From assembly GCA_003117195.1 (NCBI GenBank), contig BDSI01000181.1:62001-126000 (forward strand): a DNA stretch of 64,000 nt, written 5' to 3'. This DNA comes from Eudorina sp. 2006-703-Eu-15. Lineage: Eukaryota > Chlorophyta > Chlorophyceae > Chlamydomonadales > Volvocaceae. Under the pieces are notes generated by a model. It saw only the letters and a list, made by a program, of their open reading frames with translations, was not told the DNA's origin and did not search any database. Position numbers and translations under genes: made by a program. This document shows positions 1 to 17,467 of this stretch, piece after piece (position 1 is the first letter of the stretch; every line of letters begins with the position of its first letter).

Positions 1-5152
<5,152 letters not shown>

Positions 5153-5776
5153 TTCAGGAGAGCGCTGCTGATGATTCTGTCGGCGGTGGCGGGGCCGCTG
5201 TGGGGCTTGTCGACACCGTCAAGGGTCGACGGGACTGAGGGTCAGCGAGGGGACGTAGCGGCGGTTGAAGACCTACACTTGGCCACCTGTGGGGCGGTCG
5301 TCGGCCGTGGACTCTTTAACTGATCAAGGCGCATATGTCCAAATATGATGTCACCGTCATGACCGTGTCTGAAATGGTCAAGCTTGTAAGTTGTTGCCGC
5401 TGTGTCGGTAAAAAATAGAGTCGTAATAATGCAAAATTCTATGACTCTGATGGTTCGTGTAAGAAAAATCACCGTGGGGATGGTATCCCTGGAAGCGTGT
5501 ATTACTAACCCTACGGCGCAGCTCACCCTGTCGCTACGGGCCCTATTGAGATAATACATTCTTTCTCGCCTGAACCATACATCAGTACTCGTTCCTTGAG
5601 GCACAACCTCCTCTCATTGTAAACCTCAGGAAAGATACCATGACCTTTGCATGACCAGAAAATGTAATGTTAAATTTCATTGTGAAATTTTTTACATTCG
5701 ATCAGAAATCATTGTCCGCACGTCCATTGACAGGACCGTCTCACAAGCTGCGGCCCGAAATCCTGCTGGAGCCCGA
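5153..5776. promoter_or_regulatory. Divergent promoter region between SET and ankyrin genes
   Basis: A 624-bp intergenic stretch between the two inferred start codons (5152 minus, 5777 plus). It is clearly more AT-rich from about 5320 to 5730 than its surroundings. I see no canonical TATA box of certain position. It contains the inverted repeat annotated at 5661-5698. Both 5' UTRs must lie here. Confidence 0.6.
5661..5698. promoter_or_regulatory. Two-part inverted repeat upstream of the ankyrin gene
   Basis: The outer arms AATGTAA and TTACATT and the inner arms AAATTTCA and TGAAATTT are each perfect complements, separated by short asymmetric spacers and a TTG loop. It lies 79-116 bp before the ATG, so it may be a 5' UTR hairpin or a palindromic factor site. 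The function is inferred only from position. Confidence 0.4.
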
Positions 5777-7906
5777 ATGGCGAGGACCAGCTGGTCCGAC
5801 CTCTCGTCCGAGCTGCAGCAGCTTGTTGCGGAGCACCTGCCGGGCAACGACGTGGCCTGCAGCTTGAGGCTGCTGAACAGGGCCGCCAAGGAGGTGTTTC
5901 GCGGCGCGACCCGGGTCCGGCTGTCCGAGCCGGTGCCGCCGCACGCCTTCGCCTGGCGCTGGGGCAGCCCGGCCGCGTTTCGCAGCCTGACGCTCAAAGC
6001 TCGGCGGCAGCTCCTGGCGTTGACTGCGGCCAGCGGCGTGCTGAGCAACCTCCAGGTGGCCGTCACCGCCGCGGGCTGCTCCCCGGATAAGTCAACCTTT
6101 GGCAGCGCAGCGGCTGGGGGCCACCGCGTTGTGTGCGAGTGGCTGGCGGAGCGGGACTGCCCGGGCGGTGATGAGGCGGTGGCGGCAGCTGCCGGCAAGG
6201 GGCACATCGCCCTGGCGCGTTGGCTGCTCAGTCGCTGGCCAGACGAATTTGAAGGGCCACTTCGTGCGGCGGCCCGCGCGGGTCGTCGGGACGTGTGCGA
6301 GGCACTGCAGGCCGATGGCGCTATCGTGTCCTGGGCTCTTCACTTGTCTGCTCACGACGCCGCCGAATGCGGTCACGTGGGCCTGGTGCAGTGGCTTCTG
6401 TCGTTCCCGACGCCTTGGGAACATGATTTCCACAAGCGCATACACCTGAAGCAGGTGTTCTGCCGTGCTACCTACGGATGCCACCTGGCCGGGCTGCAAC
6501 AGCTGTACGACAGCCTGCTGGAGGTTGGCTTGCAGCAACCGAACGGTGCCGACGCTCCCCTCCTCGCGGCCCTGGCGGGTCCCACCCCAGACTGGCGCGG
6601 CAAGGTGGACTGGCTGCAGTCGCTCGGATGCGCTCTGGGACAGCTAACAGTCAAAGAGCAGGTGCGGTTCTCGCGCCCGGACACGCTGCACCCCAGCGAC
6701 CGCATCGCGCGCGCCCGGCTGTACTTGGAGCTGCTGCCGGAGGGGGTGCGTGCTGCAGCTGTCCAGAACGTCCTGCGTGATGCGTTACGTTTCGCCGCAC
6801 CCGAGCTGGTGGACTTTGCCCTGGAGCAGTGGCCGCACGACCAGCTGTCGGACTTGGCCCATATGGTATTCAGCGAAGGCAGCAGGGCCTTCATCCGGGG
6901 CACGTACGGCAGACGGTTTGCGTTCGAGACCCCCGCCCATGTGGCGGTCGCTGCCCGGCTGGCGGCTCGAGGCGTGCCCCTCTGGCCAATGGTTGTCAGG
7001 GCGGCAGTCAGCACCGGTAACCTGCAGCTGTTGCAGTGGATGGCAGCCGGCGGGGGCGAGGCAGCGGGTCCGGAGGCGGCTGCAGCGGCCGAGGCCCAAC
7101 AGGTGGTGGTGGACGCACTGGCCGGGACAGGACCGGAGGCCAGGGCGGCGGCTGCGGCGGCACTGCGGGCGGCGCTGCAGGACTCGGGGGCTGACCTGAT
7201 TAGCCTCGCGGCCGAGACCGGTGACCTGGAGATGGTGACGTGGCTGCGGGCGCACGGCTGCGAGTGGGACGACCGCGCCTTCACTGCGGCGGCAGGGTCG
7301 GGCAACATCGCGCTGCTTGAGCGGATGGCGGAGGGGGGCTGTCCCCTGCCGGTGAGTGACGAACGAAGGACAACACCGGCAGAACAACACCGCACGCAGC
7401 ACGGCGGGCTTTGCTCCCTGGCGCAGCAGTGGGCCAGCTCCTCACCAAGCGGTGCAGGCGTTTTGAGTGGCTAGTGGTGCAACAGGGACGGGCTGCTGTC
7501 CCGCCGCCACCGCGCAAGAGAACCTTCTGGGGGTGTGCAATCATTCATTCATTCATTCATTCGTTCGTTCATCGCCCGGTTGATGGTTTCGCCTCCGCAC
7601 CCTCCCTCCCTCTCACGGACTCTACAGGAGGACAGCGCCTGCTACGAGGTCGCACTCGGCAACAAGGACATGGCGGTGCTGCGGTGCCTGAGGCGGCTGC
7701 GTGTGCCCTGGGGCCCCAAGGAGCAGCAGCTCCTGAGACTTGCCGTGAGGTCTGGCTGCCCGGTGGAGCTCCTGGCCTGGCTGCTGGAGCAGGGCTGCGG
7801 CGTGGACTGGGAGGAGGCCAGGAGGGCTGCGGCAACGTGTACGGGTGACACAGCCGACGCGGCTCGGGCCTTCATAGAGCGGTCGGCGCCCTTGCAGCAG
7901 ATGTAG
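5777..7906 (+). CDS. F-box-like / ankyrin-repeat protein
   Basis: Two exons, 5777-7351 and 7628-7906, phase 0, donor GTGAGT and acceptor CTACAG; 617 residues. The ATG at 5777 begins MARTSWSDLSSELQQLVAEH. In-frame codons continue upstream to 5651, but this is the start that begins a conserved-looking domain. Residues ~6-40 resemble an F-box-like helix region (LSSELQQLVAEHLPGNDVAC). Residues ~105-230 and ~405-600 carry diverged ankyrin repeats of the helix-turn-helix type (GGHRVVCEWL, GHIALARWLL, GHVGLVQWLL, GDLEMVTWLR, GNIALLERM). Large families of such proteins are known in Chlamydomonas; their partners are mostly unknown. A role as a protein-interaction scaffold, possibly in a ubiquitin ligase, is inference. 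The intron holds ATTC and GTTC tetranucleotides (7541-7572). No TGTAA was noticed within 1 kb downstream. Confidence 0.85.
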
Positions 7907-8848
7907 CCCGGCAGCATTTAGCTGGGCTCGGTAAGTGAGGCTGACTGACTGGTTACTACCGTATTTGGGAGACGGGTGGCCGATCATCCGGATGCATGGG
8001 GCATCCAGCGACGGAGGTCATCACCTGGCACCTCCTGGAAACCCGCTGAGCGAGGAGGCCGTTGGCGGGCTGGATGGGAGGGGGCTTGCTTTCGTTGACT
8101 GCAGGGACCGATGCGTCCGTGTGGGGAGATGGATGGGGCCTTGTCGCATGCTTTTGGGAGGACACGGAACAGTACATACGGCGCGAATGACTCATTAGGG
8201 AGGGACTGCGGCTCAGCAGCGGCGGCTAGCGTACGCATCACCTACCGTCATCACCGTCGTAGATGAAGACGTTGTTCGTGGTTTAGTAGTTCAGACGTCG
8301 TCGGTGGCGTGCCGCAGCAGACCCGTTGGGAAGGGCCTGCAAGGGCCTCGCCCCAGCTGTCGTCGGGTGGTGTGTGCCACAACCCCGGTACGTAGCAGCT
8401 GTCAAGTTGACCGGGCAGCAGGGCCGCCGATGAGGACTTTGAACGAATGGGCCCTACACCCCTACTGTGTCGTCGCCCAGTGACATGTCGGATACATCTT
8501 CTGTGTCGTCGCCCAGTGACATGTCGGATACATCTTCTGTGTCGTCGCCCAGTGACATGTCGGATACATCTTGAATATGTACGGCACAGTGTACGGCAAC
8601 TGTGCACGCATGATCACGGGAGTGTGGGTGTCAGGCAGGCGGAGAGCAAGGCACGGCGTACGTTGGGATGCATGGCAGCGGCAACGAAGTGTCGGTGTGC
8701 GTGGAAGCACGGGAGGTGGCAAGGTGGGCTTTTGCCATGTTGCAGCCTCTTGCTGTCTTCATGGACATCGGCTCGCTGCTGATGTCACAGCCGGCGGTAG
8801 TAATGTTGCGGACAGTTGATTATGTGCGTGCGAGGCAAAGTGGGGCGG
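7907..8848. other. Intergenic region after the ankyrin gene
   Basis: No convincing coding segment. It includes the 3' UTR of the ankyrin gene and a three-copy 36-bp tandem repeat. The right end is the junction with the first large composite repeat. Confidence 0.6.
8466..8573. repeat. 36-bp tandem repeat, three copies
   Basis: Three direct, essentially identical copies of a 36-bp unit beginning TGTGTCGTCGCCCAGTGACA and ending in GGATACATCTTC. The unit is a multiple of three and open (SSPSDMSDTS type), but there is no start, splice or codon context to call it a gene. Confidence 0.9.
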
Positions 8849-11819
8849 GCTAGGGAGGACGGCTGTGCGTGGCCGATTTGGAGATGGCTGGGGAGGAGCC
8901 CTATGCGCGGCTGGGTAGGGGCGGGCTGGGGAGGATGGAGGCATCCCACCGAGTAGCACTTCAGAAACAGAGCTCTGAGCACTTTCCGTGAGGGAAGGAG
9001 ATTCGTCATCGTTGTTTCGCGTGATTGCTACCCCGCGTGGTTGTGGACGGCTTGTCGAACATCGCTTGGCGCGCGTATGTTGCCTCCGCCATCCCGCCAT
9101 AAGTGCTGCTTGGGACCCGCGAAGGTGCAGGGTCCTGGTCAGCTGGAGGGCGCAGCTTACGCGCGCTTCACTCGGCCGGAGCTGCCCGATGTGCTGCGCT
9201 GCGCGTGCGGGGGACGCCGGGCGCAGCGCCCGAAGGACTACGGGTCCTCGTCCCGATGTGGCAACAGGGAGGGCTTCGCAGCCCTCAGCCACGGATCCGC
9301 GCAGCTGCATCAGGGAGGCGCCCCAACGCAGCTGGCAGTCCGCAACCCCGCCTCTCCAGGTCCCGTCAGCAATAGGCGCCTACGAGCTATCTGGGCCCGT
9401 TGGAACACCCGGTCCCGGTGGAAAGGCGCCGAAAGTGTTGTTTGCGAGCACGGATACGCGGGGGTGCGGCAGACCCGTGGGCCAGGTGCGGCGGTGGAGG
9501 CGGGAGGCCTGCACACCTCGCCCTTGCAGCTGCCTGCGGGCGTGCTGGCTGAGGGGCAAGGGAGTGATGCGGCAGAGAGAGCTGGCGCTATTGTGCTGGG
9601 CGGTATGCAGGCCTCTTTGTGGAACTCGTCTCGGCCTGTGCCGATCATCAAGGTTGTGCGGCCGCATTTTGCTAGAGTGAGTGTCAGAGCTGTGGACTGG
9701 CAGGCTCAACCGGTGGTTTTCACCACCACAAACAGCGTGGACTAGACGGGGACACGCGCTATCATCGCCTTGCACTGTTTGCGCAACCCTTTTCCAGACC
9801 CACATTCGTTGACCCCTTCGGTCGCTCCCTTCCAAGAGGTCAGGCCTCGCCACATTGGCCGTACCTGCATTCAGTGTCGCAGACACCCCTTGGCCATCAG
9901 GACCGAGTAAATGGTGTGAGACGGCGCGATCTAACTGCGGGGAGGGACCCGAGGGGATCGGACCGCAGGACGGCCTACCCTCGTGGGACTGGGAGAGCGG
10001 GAGAGGGCGCTGCGCTTTGGGCCTAGGAGGGGCGAGAACTTCCGCGTCGCGCGCAGGCTCCTTTGGAGTCTCGGACGTTTCCCCCCACATCCTGTTCACC
10101 TTCCGGGTTGTCGCGATGGCGATTGCTGGTGGCGTGGCGTGCTGGGTAGTTTTCCTTCCTGGGGGGGAGGGGAAGGCGCTGGCTACCGTAGCAGGTGAGT
10201 TCGCGCTTTTGGTAGTCGTGTAATCGGCGTAGTGGGCTTTCAGTAGCACTACGCAGTTATTTGACAGGTGTCCAGCTGGTGTTTGTAGAGTTGGTGAGCA
10301 GGCTTCGAACTGGTGTGTCGTGGCAGGATCAAGCCGTGTAGGGGACCGCCCCTCCCTGCCCCTCTCAGTGTGGGAGGTGCGGGGGTGTACCCGCGCGGCG
10401 TCGGACGACCAGTTAGAGCAGCCTAGTTTATTCGTAAGACACGCGCGGAAGCGCCGCGCTGTGCTGTGTCCCGGCCAATTGTGACATTGCGGCCCAAACG
10501 TATGTAGCATGTGACACCTCGACACAAATTCGCCAAAATGAACTCCGGATTCCACAGAAAGATTCTCTTACGACCTTGTCTGGGCATTCGAAGTTCGCGA
10601 AATGCCATTCACCTAGCGGCGGCTTTTGCATGCCCGACACCATCGTCCATCCCACCGCGGAAGGGTGCCATGAAAGGCTCACAGCGCATATTGCACAGAT
10701 GTAGCGATGCAACTGAAATATGATACGAACATAACTTCGGTAGTCGACAGGGCTGGTAGAGCGCTTTGCAGTAATTGCAGCCACTACCTCCAGCCGAGCT
10801 TCGCAAACTTCTCGCGCAATGTGACTGAACGTCATCATAATGAGAATTAGTACTGGCTGGCCGCGACCGAGGCGTCGCTCGGAACTTTTCTTCGGTTTTA
10901 GGGACAATGGAAATCGCCCAGCCAGCTGGTCCTTGTCACGATACCTTTCACCGTCTGATCAGCACCGCCTCATGCTTGTGCACCAAAATCCAATGCCATG
11001 CCTGAAGCATGTACGAAGCAGCAGTAGTGAACTTGCCATGTTGTACGACTTATCGGCCAGTAATTCTATAAAATGCGGCAACTCACCTTCTTCTCACCAA
11101 GCAGCTGTATCAAAGCAGGAACAGCTTACATGAAGCTCTCTTACAGCACTCGCGCTGAAGCTTAGGAGTCCTTTCACTGTCCCGGAGCGTTGCAGCCCTG
11201 CTAACTCGGTCGCAGCCGAACAGCCTCAACGTCCAAGGGGAGCTCACGATGTTTAATCGTCTGCAAGAGGCGTTTGCTGGTCGCCAGTGCTTACGGTACA
11301 GTCCAAGGTCGATGCTCCCTTGCCATGCCGGAATCGCCGCTCTTTTAGATTCTTGACTGTAAATTAATTATTTGTTGCTGCAGAAATGTCACAAAGAATA
11401 GTCGAGTAAGGTCAGGTTCCGGTCGACAGCGAAGTCGCAAGCGCCGCTGTAAACCTTACGTGAGTTCTGGCTTGTGGATTACGTGCTATTGGACTGTTAC
11501 TTGAAGCTCGTTTCGGTGCAATAACGGGGCGTGACCATTGTGACCCCCAACATGCTTGGCATGCCTGCTGACTGTATTGATGTTTCTGGGCGTGGAAACG
11601 GTTTGCGCACTGATCTGGGATCACATTAACATTGCGCTTCGTAGTACCTCTTATCGTCAACTTCTTATCCCGCCGCGCTTTTCCTTCCCCGCACATACAG
11701 ACCCGAGGACCAGCTAAGCTTGCTCAACAAGATCTGTGGAAATGTGTAGACCGCCGTCGAATGCACCTTTGCCGTCACGAGATCCCGCATCCGGTAGGTG
11801 ACGATAGGGCTCTGCTCCC
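8849..11819. repeat. Composite repeat head A, copy 1
   Basis: About 2.97 kb, nearly identical to 18851-21833. The left junction is sharp (GGGCTAGGGAGGACGG in both copies, different sequence before it). The right side passes into the ~0.92-kb array B in both copies. The two copies differ by scattered substitutions and by indels of 1, 2, 4, 5, 12 and 13 bases. These break every long open frame in one copy or the other, so I regard it as non-coding or long decayed. No terminal inverted repeats, target-site duplication or reverse transcriptase/transposase motifs were found. Confidence 0.9.
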
Positions 11820-11859
11820 TCGGGATCCTGCGCGGGGCCGCGGGGTTGAGCGGCGGGAG

Positions 11860-12050
11860 GGATCATGCTCGTGGGGTTGAGCAGCGGGAGGGATCATGCG
11901 CGGGGCCGTTCGTGGGGTTGAGCGGCGGGAGGGATCATGCGCGGGGCCCTTCGTGGGGTTGAGCGGCGGGAGGGATCATGTGCGGGGCCGTTCGTGGGGT
12001 TGAGCGACGGGAGGGATCATGCGCGGTGCCGTTCGGGGGGTTGAGCGGCG
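11860..12050. repeat. 42-bp G-rich sub-repeats at the A/B junction (array 1)
   Basis: Four to five direct copies of a 42-bp unit containing GGGATCATGCGCGGGGCCG and GGGGTTGAGCGGCGGGAG. The same block recurs at 21838-21995, 23868-24030 and 25003-25120. Confidence 0.9.
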
Positions 12051-12060
12051 GTTAAGTTTG

Positions 12061-15000
12061 TAAGTTTTGCTTCGCCAGCTTTCCACGCCAGCTTTCCGCA
12101 CACGATACACGCTGACCCCGCCCTCGTGTCGCTGCTTACAAGTTCGCTCATCGGAAGGAGTGCTTCGTCGGGTTTGCCAACACGTTCACTCAACGCCTGA
12201 TGCATCCCCCTGCATCCCCAAGACCAAAGCCCATGCTGTGCACCTTAACGAGATCCCGCATCCGGTAGGTGACGATTGGGCTGGGCTCGGGATCATGTGC
12301 CGGGTCGCTCGTTGTTGGGTCGGGCCCAGGGAGGGATCGGGTAACTGGGTTGGGCCCGGGGAATCATCATTCGCATGCTCCTGACCTTGCTGCACAACCC
12401 TTGCTTCAGCTCCGCGCCGCAGCCACCTCAGCCAAGCCGTTCAGCTCCGCGCCGCAGCCACCTCAGCCAAGCCGTTCAGCTCCGCGCCGCAGCCACCTCA
12501 GCCAAGCCGCTCAGCACAGCGAAGCGCAGCCTTTGCACACGCATTCACTTTGTACACTATTGATTTGTACAATGCCGTAGGCCCATGAGCTTTGATCCCG
12601 TCACTCTTCTAACCCCCCCATCCCTTATGCGCTGCGATGCCCCTCGCGAGATGGAGCCTATTTGCGGGCAGGACCTATCATGGTGATAGGTGATAGGCCT
12701 GGTCGGTGTTGTGGCTGTGCGATAATACGGATCTGCCCGCGCGTTATGGCACGAGCTGACTCCCTTGGTGGTTACTCCTCATTGCTTGCAGGCGCGGTGG
12801 CTGCTGTTGCGGATCGATTGGCCAGGTGCGTTGGTCAGTCCGCGCCTACAAGGTGACGAGTCAGCCGCTTCGTGATTGCGAATCGGCCCCTTGCTCATGG
12901 CACGAGCTGACTCCCTTGATGGTTACTCCTCATTGCTTGCAGGCGCGGTGGTAGCCCGTCCAGGTGTTGGTAAGTTGGTAGGTAAGTTTTGCTTCGCCAG
13001 CTTTCCACGCCAGCTTTCCGCACACGATACACGCTGACCCCGCCCTCGTGTCGCTGCTTACAAGTTCGCTCATCGGAAGGAGTGCTTCGTCGGGTTTGCC
13101 AACACGTTCACTCAACGCCTGATGCATCCCCCTGCATCCCCAAGACCAAAGCCCATGCTGTGCACCTTAACGAGATCCCGCATCCGGTAGGTGACGATTG
13201 GGCTGGGCTCGGGATCATGTGCCGGGTCGCTCGTTGTTGGGTCGGGCCCAGGGAGGGATCGGCTAACTGGGTTGGGCCCGGGGAATCATCATTCGCATGC
13301 TCCTGACCTTGCTGCACAACCCTTGCTTCAGCTCCGCGCCGCAGCCACCTCAGCCAAGCCGTTCAGCTCCGCGCCGCAGCCACCTCAGCCAAGCCGTTCA
13401 GCTCCGCGAAGCAGCCACCTCAGCCGAGCCGCTCAGCACAGCGAAGCGCAGCCTTTGCACACGCATTCACTTTGTACACTATTGATTTGTACAATGCCGT
13501 AGGCCCATGAGCTTTGATCCCGTCACTCTTCTAACCCCCCATCCCTTATGCGCTGCGATGCCCCTCGCGAGATGGAGCCTATTTGCGGGCAGGACCTATC
13601 ATGGTGATAGGTGATAGGCCTGGTCGGTGTTGTGGCTGTGCGATAATACGGATCTGCCCGCGCGTTATGGCACGAGCTGACTCCCTTGGTGGTTACTCCT
13701 CATTGCTTGCAGGCGCGGTGGCTGCTGTTGCGGATCGATTGGCCAGGTGCGTTGGTCAGTCCGCGCCTACAAGGTGACGAGTCAGCCGCTTCGTGATTGC
13801 GAATCGGCCCCTTGCTCATGGCACGAGCTGACTGCCTTGATGGTTACTCCTCATTGCTTGCAGGCGCGGTGGTAGCCCGTCCAGGTGTTGGTAAGTTGGT
13901 AGGTAAGTTTTGCTTCGCCAGCTTTCCACGCCAGCTTTCCGCACACGATACACGCTGACCCCGCCCTCGTGTCGCTGCTTACAAGTTCGCTCATCGGAAG
14001 GAGCGCTTCGTCGGGTTTGCCAACACGTTCACTCAACGCCTGATGCATCCCCCTGCATCCCCAAGACCAAAGCCCATGCTGTGCACCTTAACGAGATCCC
14101 GCATCCGGTAGGTGACGATTGGGCTGGGCTCGGGATCATGTGCCGGGTCGCTCGTTGTTGGGTCGGGCCCAGGGAGGGATCGGGTAACTGGGTTGGGCCC
14201 GGGGAATCATCATTCGCATGCTCCTGACCATGCTGCACAACCCTTGCTTCAGCTCCGCGCCGCAGCCACCTCAGCCAAGCCGTTCAGCTCCGCGCCGCAG
14301 CCACCTCAGCCAAGCCGTTCAGCTCCGCGAAGCAGCCACCTCAGCCGAGCCGCTCAGCACAGCGAAGCGCAGCCTTTGCACACGCATTCACTTTGTACAC
14401 TATTGATTTGTACAATGCCGTAGGCCCATGAGCTTTGATCCCGTCACTCTTCTAACCCCCCCATCCCTTATGCGCTGCGATGCCCCTCGCGAGATGGAGC
14501 CTATTTGCGGGCAGGACCTATCATGGTGATAGGTGATAGGCCTGGTCGGTGTTGTGGCTGTGCGATAATACGGATCTGCCCTCGCGTTATGGCACGAGCT
14601 GACTCCCTTGGTGGTTACTTCTTATTGCTTGCAGGCGCGGTGGCTGCTGTTGAGGATCGATTGGCCAGGTGCGGTGGTCAGTCCGCACCTAAAAGGTGAT
14701 GAGTCAGCCGCTTCGTGATTGCGAATCGGCCCCTTGCTCATGGCACGAGCTGACTCCCTTGATGGTTACTCCTCATTGCTTGCAGGCGCGGTGGCTGCTG
14801 TTGCGGATCGATTGGCCAGGTGCGTTGGTCAGTCCGCGCCTACAAGGTGACGAGTCAGCCGCTTCGTGATTGCGAATCGGCCCCTTGCTCATGGCACGAG
14901 CTGACTGCCTTGATGGTTACTCCTCATTGCTTGCAGGCGCGGTGGTAGCCCGTCCAGGTGTTGGTAAGTTGGTAGGTAAGTTTTGCTTCGCCAGCTTTCC

Positions 15001-17467
15001 ACGCCAGCTTTCCGCACACGATACACGCTGACCCCGCCCTCGTGTCGCTGCTTACAAGTTCGCTCATCGGAAGGAGCGCTTCGTCGGGTTTGCCAACACG
15101 TTCACTCAACGCCTGGCGCATCCCCCTGCATCCCCAAGACCAAAGCCCATGCTGTGCACCTTAACGAGATCCCGCATCCGGTAGGTGACGATTGGGCTGG
15201 GCTCGGGATCATGTGCCGGGTCGCTCGTTGTTGGGTCGGGCCCAGGGAGGGATCGGGTATCTGGGTTGGGCCCGGGGAATCATCATTCGCATGCTCCTGC
15301 CCTTGCAGCACAGCCCTTGCTTCAGCTCCGCGCCGCAGCCACCTCAGCCAAGCCGTTCAGCTCCGCGCCGCAGCCACCTCAGCCAAGCCGTTCAGCTCCG
15401 CGCCGCAGCCACCTCAGCCAAGCCGCTCAGCACAGCGAAGCGCAGCCTTTGCACACGCATTCACTTTGTACACTATTGATTTGTACAATGCCGTAGACCC
15501 ATGAGCTTTGATCCCGTCACTCTTCTAAAACCCCCCATCCCTTATGCGCTGCGATGCCCCTCGCGAGATGGAGCCTATTTGCGGGCAGGACCGCTCATGG
15601 TGATAGGTGATAGGCCTGGTCGGTGTTGTGGCTGTGCGATAATACGGATCTGCCCGCGCGTTATGGCACGAGCTGACTCCCTTGGTGGTTACTTCTTATT
15701 GCTTGCAGGCGCGGTGGCTGCTGTTGCGGATCGATTGGCCAGGTGCGGTGGTAAGTCCGCGCTACAAGGTGATAAGTCAGCCGCTTCGGGATCGATTGCA
15801 AATCGGCCCCTTGCTTATGGCACGAGCTGACTCCCTTGATGGTTACTCCTCATTGCTTGCAGGCGCGGTGGTAGCCCGTCCAGGTGTTGGTAAGTTGGTA
15901 GGTAAGTTTTGCTTTGCCAGCTTTCCACGCCAGCTTTCCGCACACGATACACGCTGACCCCGCCCTCGTGTCGCTGCTTACAAGTTCGCTCATCGGAAGG
16001 AGCGCTTCGTCGGGTTTGCCAACACGTTCACTCAACGCCTGGCGCATCCCCCTGCATCCCCAAGACCAAAGCCCATGCTGTGCACCTTAACGAGATCCCG
16101 CATCCGGTAGGTGACGATTGGGCTGGGCTCGGGATCATGTGCCGGGTCGCTCATTGTTGGGTCGGGCCCAGGGAGGGATCGGGTATCTGGGTTAGGCCCG
16201 GGGAATCATCATTCGCATGCTCCTGCTCTTGAAGCACAGCCCTTGCTTCAGCTCCGCGCCGCAGCCATCTCAGCCAAGCCGTTCAGCTCCGCGCCGCAGC
16301 CACCTCAGCCAAGCCGTTCAGCTCCGCGCCGCAGCCACCTCAGCCAAGCCGTTCAGCTCCGCGAAGCAGCCACCTCAGCCAAGCCGCTCAGCACAGCGAA
16401 GCGCAGCCTTTGCACACGCATTCACTTTGTACACTATTGATTTGTACAATGCCGTAGACCCATGAGCTTTGATCCCGTCACTCTTCTAAAACCCCCCATC
16501 CCTTATGCGCTGCGATGCCCCTCGCGAGATGGAGCCTATTTGCGGGCAGGACCGCTCATGGTGATAGGTGATAGGCCTGGTCGGTGTTGTGGCTGTGCGA
16601 TAATACGGATCTGCCCGCGCGTTATGGCACGAGCTGACTCCCTTGGTGGTTACTTCTTATTGCTTGCAGGCGCGGTGGCTGCTGTTGCAGATCGATTGGC
16701 CAGATGCGGTGCTAAGTCCGCGCCTAAAAGGTGATGAGTCAGCCGCTTCGTGATTGCGAATCGGCCCCTTGCTTATGGCACGAGCTGACTCCCTTGGTGG
16801 TTACTCCTCGTTGCGTGCAGGCGCGGTGGCTGCTGTTGCGGATTCATTGGCCAGGTGCGGTGGTAAGTCCGCGCCTACAAGGTGATGAGTCTGCCGCCTC
16901 GTGATCGATTGCGAATCGGCCCCTTGCTCATGGCACGAGCTGACTCCCTTGATGGTTACTCCTCATTGCTTGCAGGCGCGGTGGTAGCCCATCCAGGTGT
17001 TGGTAAGTTGGTAGGTAAGTTTTGCTTCGCCAGCTTTCCACGCCAGCTTTCCACACACGATACACACTCATCCCGCCCTCGCGTCGCTGCTTGCAGGATC
17101 GCTCATCGGAAGGAGTGCTTCGTCGGGTTTGCCAACACGTTCACTCACCGCCTGACGCTTCCCCCTGCATCCCCAAGACCAAAGCCCATGCTGTGCACCT
17201 TAACGAGATCCCGCATCCGGTAGGTGACGATTGGGCTGGGCTCGGGATCATGTGCCGGGTCGCTCGTTGTTGGGTCGGGCCCAGGGAGGGATCGGGTATC
17301 TGGGTTGGGCCCGGGGAATCATCATTCGCATGCTCCTGCCCTTGCAGCACAGCCCTTGCTTCAGCTCCGCGCCGCAGCCACCTCAGCCAAGCCGTTCAGC
17401 TCCGCGCCGCAGCCACCTCAGCCAAGCCGTTCAGCTCCGCGAAGCAGCCACCTCAGCCAAGCCGTTC
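12061..17467. repeat. Array B1: tandem ~0.92-kb satellite, about 5.5 units
   Basis: Measured at the landmark TAAGTTTTGCTTCGCCAG, units start at 12061, 12983, 13904, 14977, 15903 and 17016 (last truncated), with periods 922, 921, 1073, 926 and 1113. The long units carry an extra internal ~150-bp segment containing CATTGCTTGCAGGCGCGGTGG. Each unit also holds two to four 35-bp sub-repeats (TTCAGCTCCGCGCCGCAGCC type). Units look roughly 95-99% identical by eye. Reading frames of ~105 residues recur in each unit but shift between array 1 and array 2 through a 4-base insertion, so coding function is unlikely. Splice-like motifs (TTGCTTGCAG, GGTAAGT) recur per unit. Confidence 0.95.

Noticed and set aside
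9041..10555. Plus-strand frame 9041-9745 and minus-strand frame 9380-10555 in head A
   Set aside because: The second copy of A (19041-20561) breaks both frames through indels not divisible by three, and neither shows a domain. Not under coding constraint.
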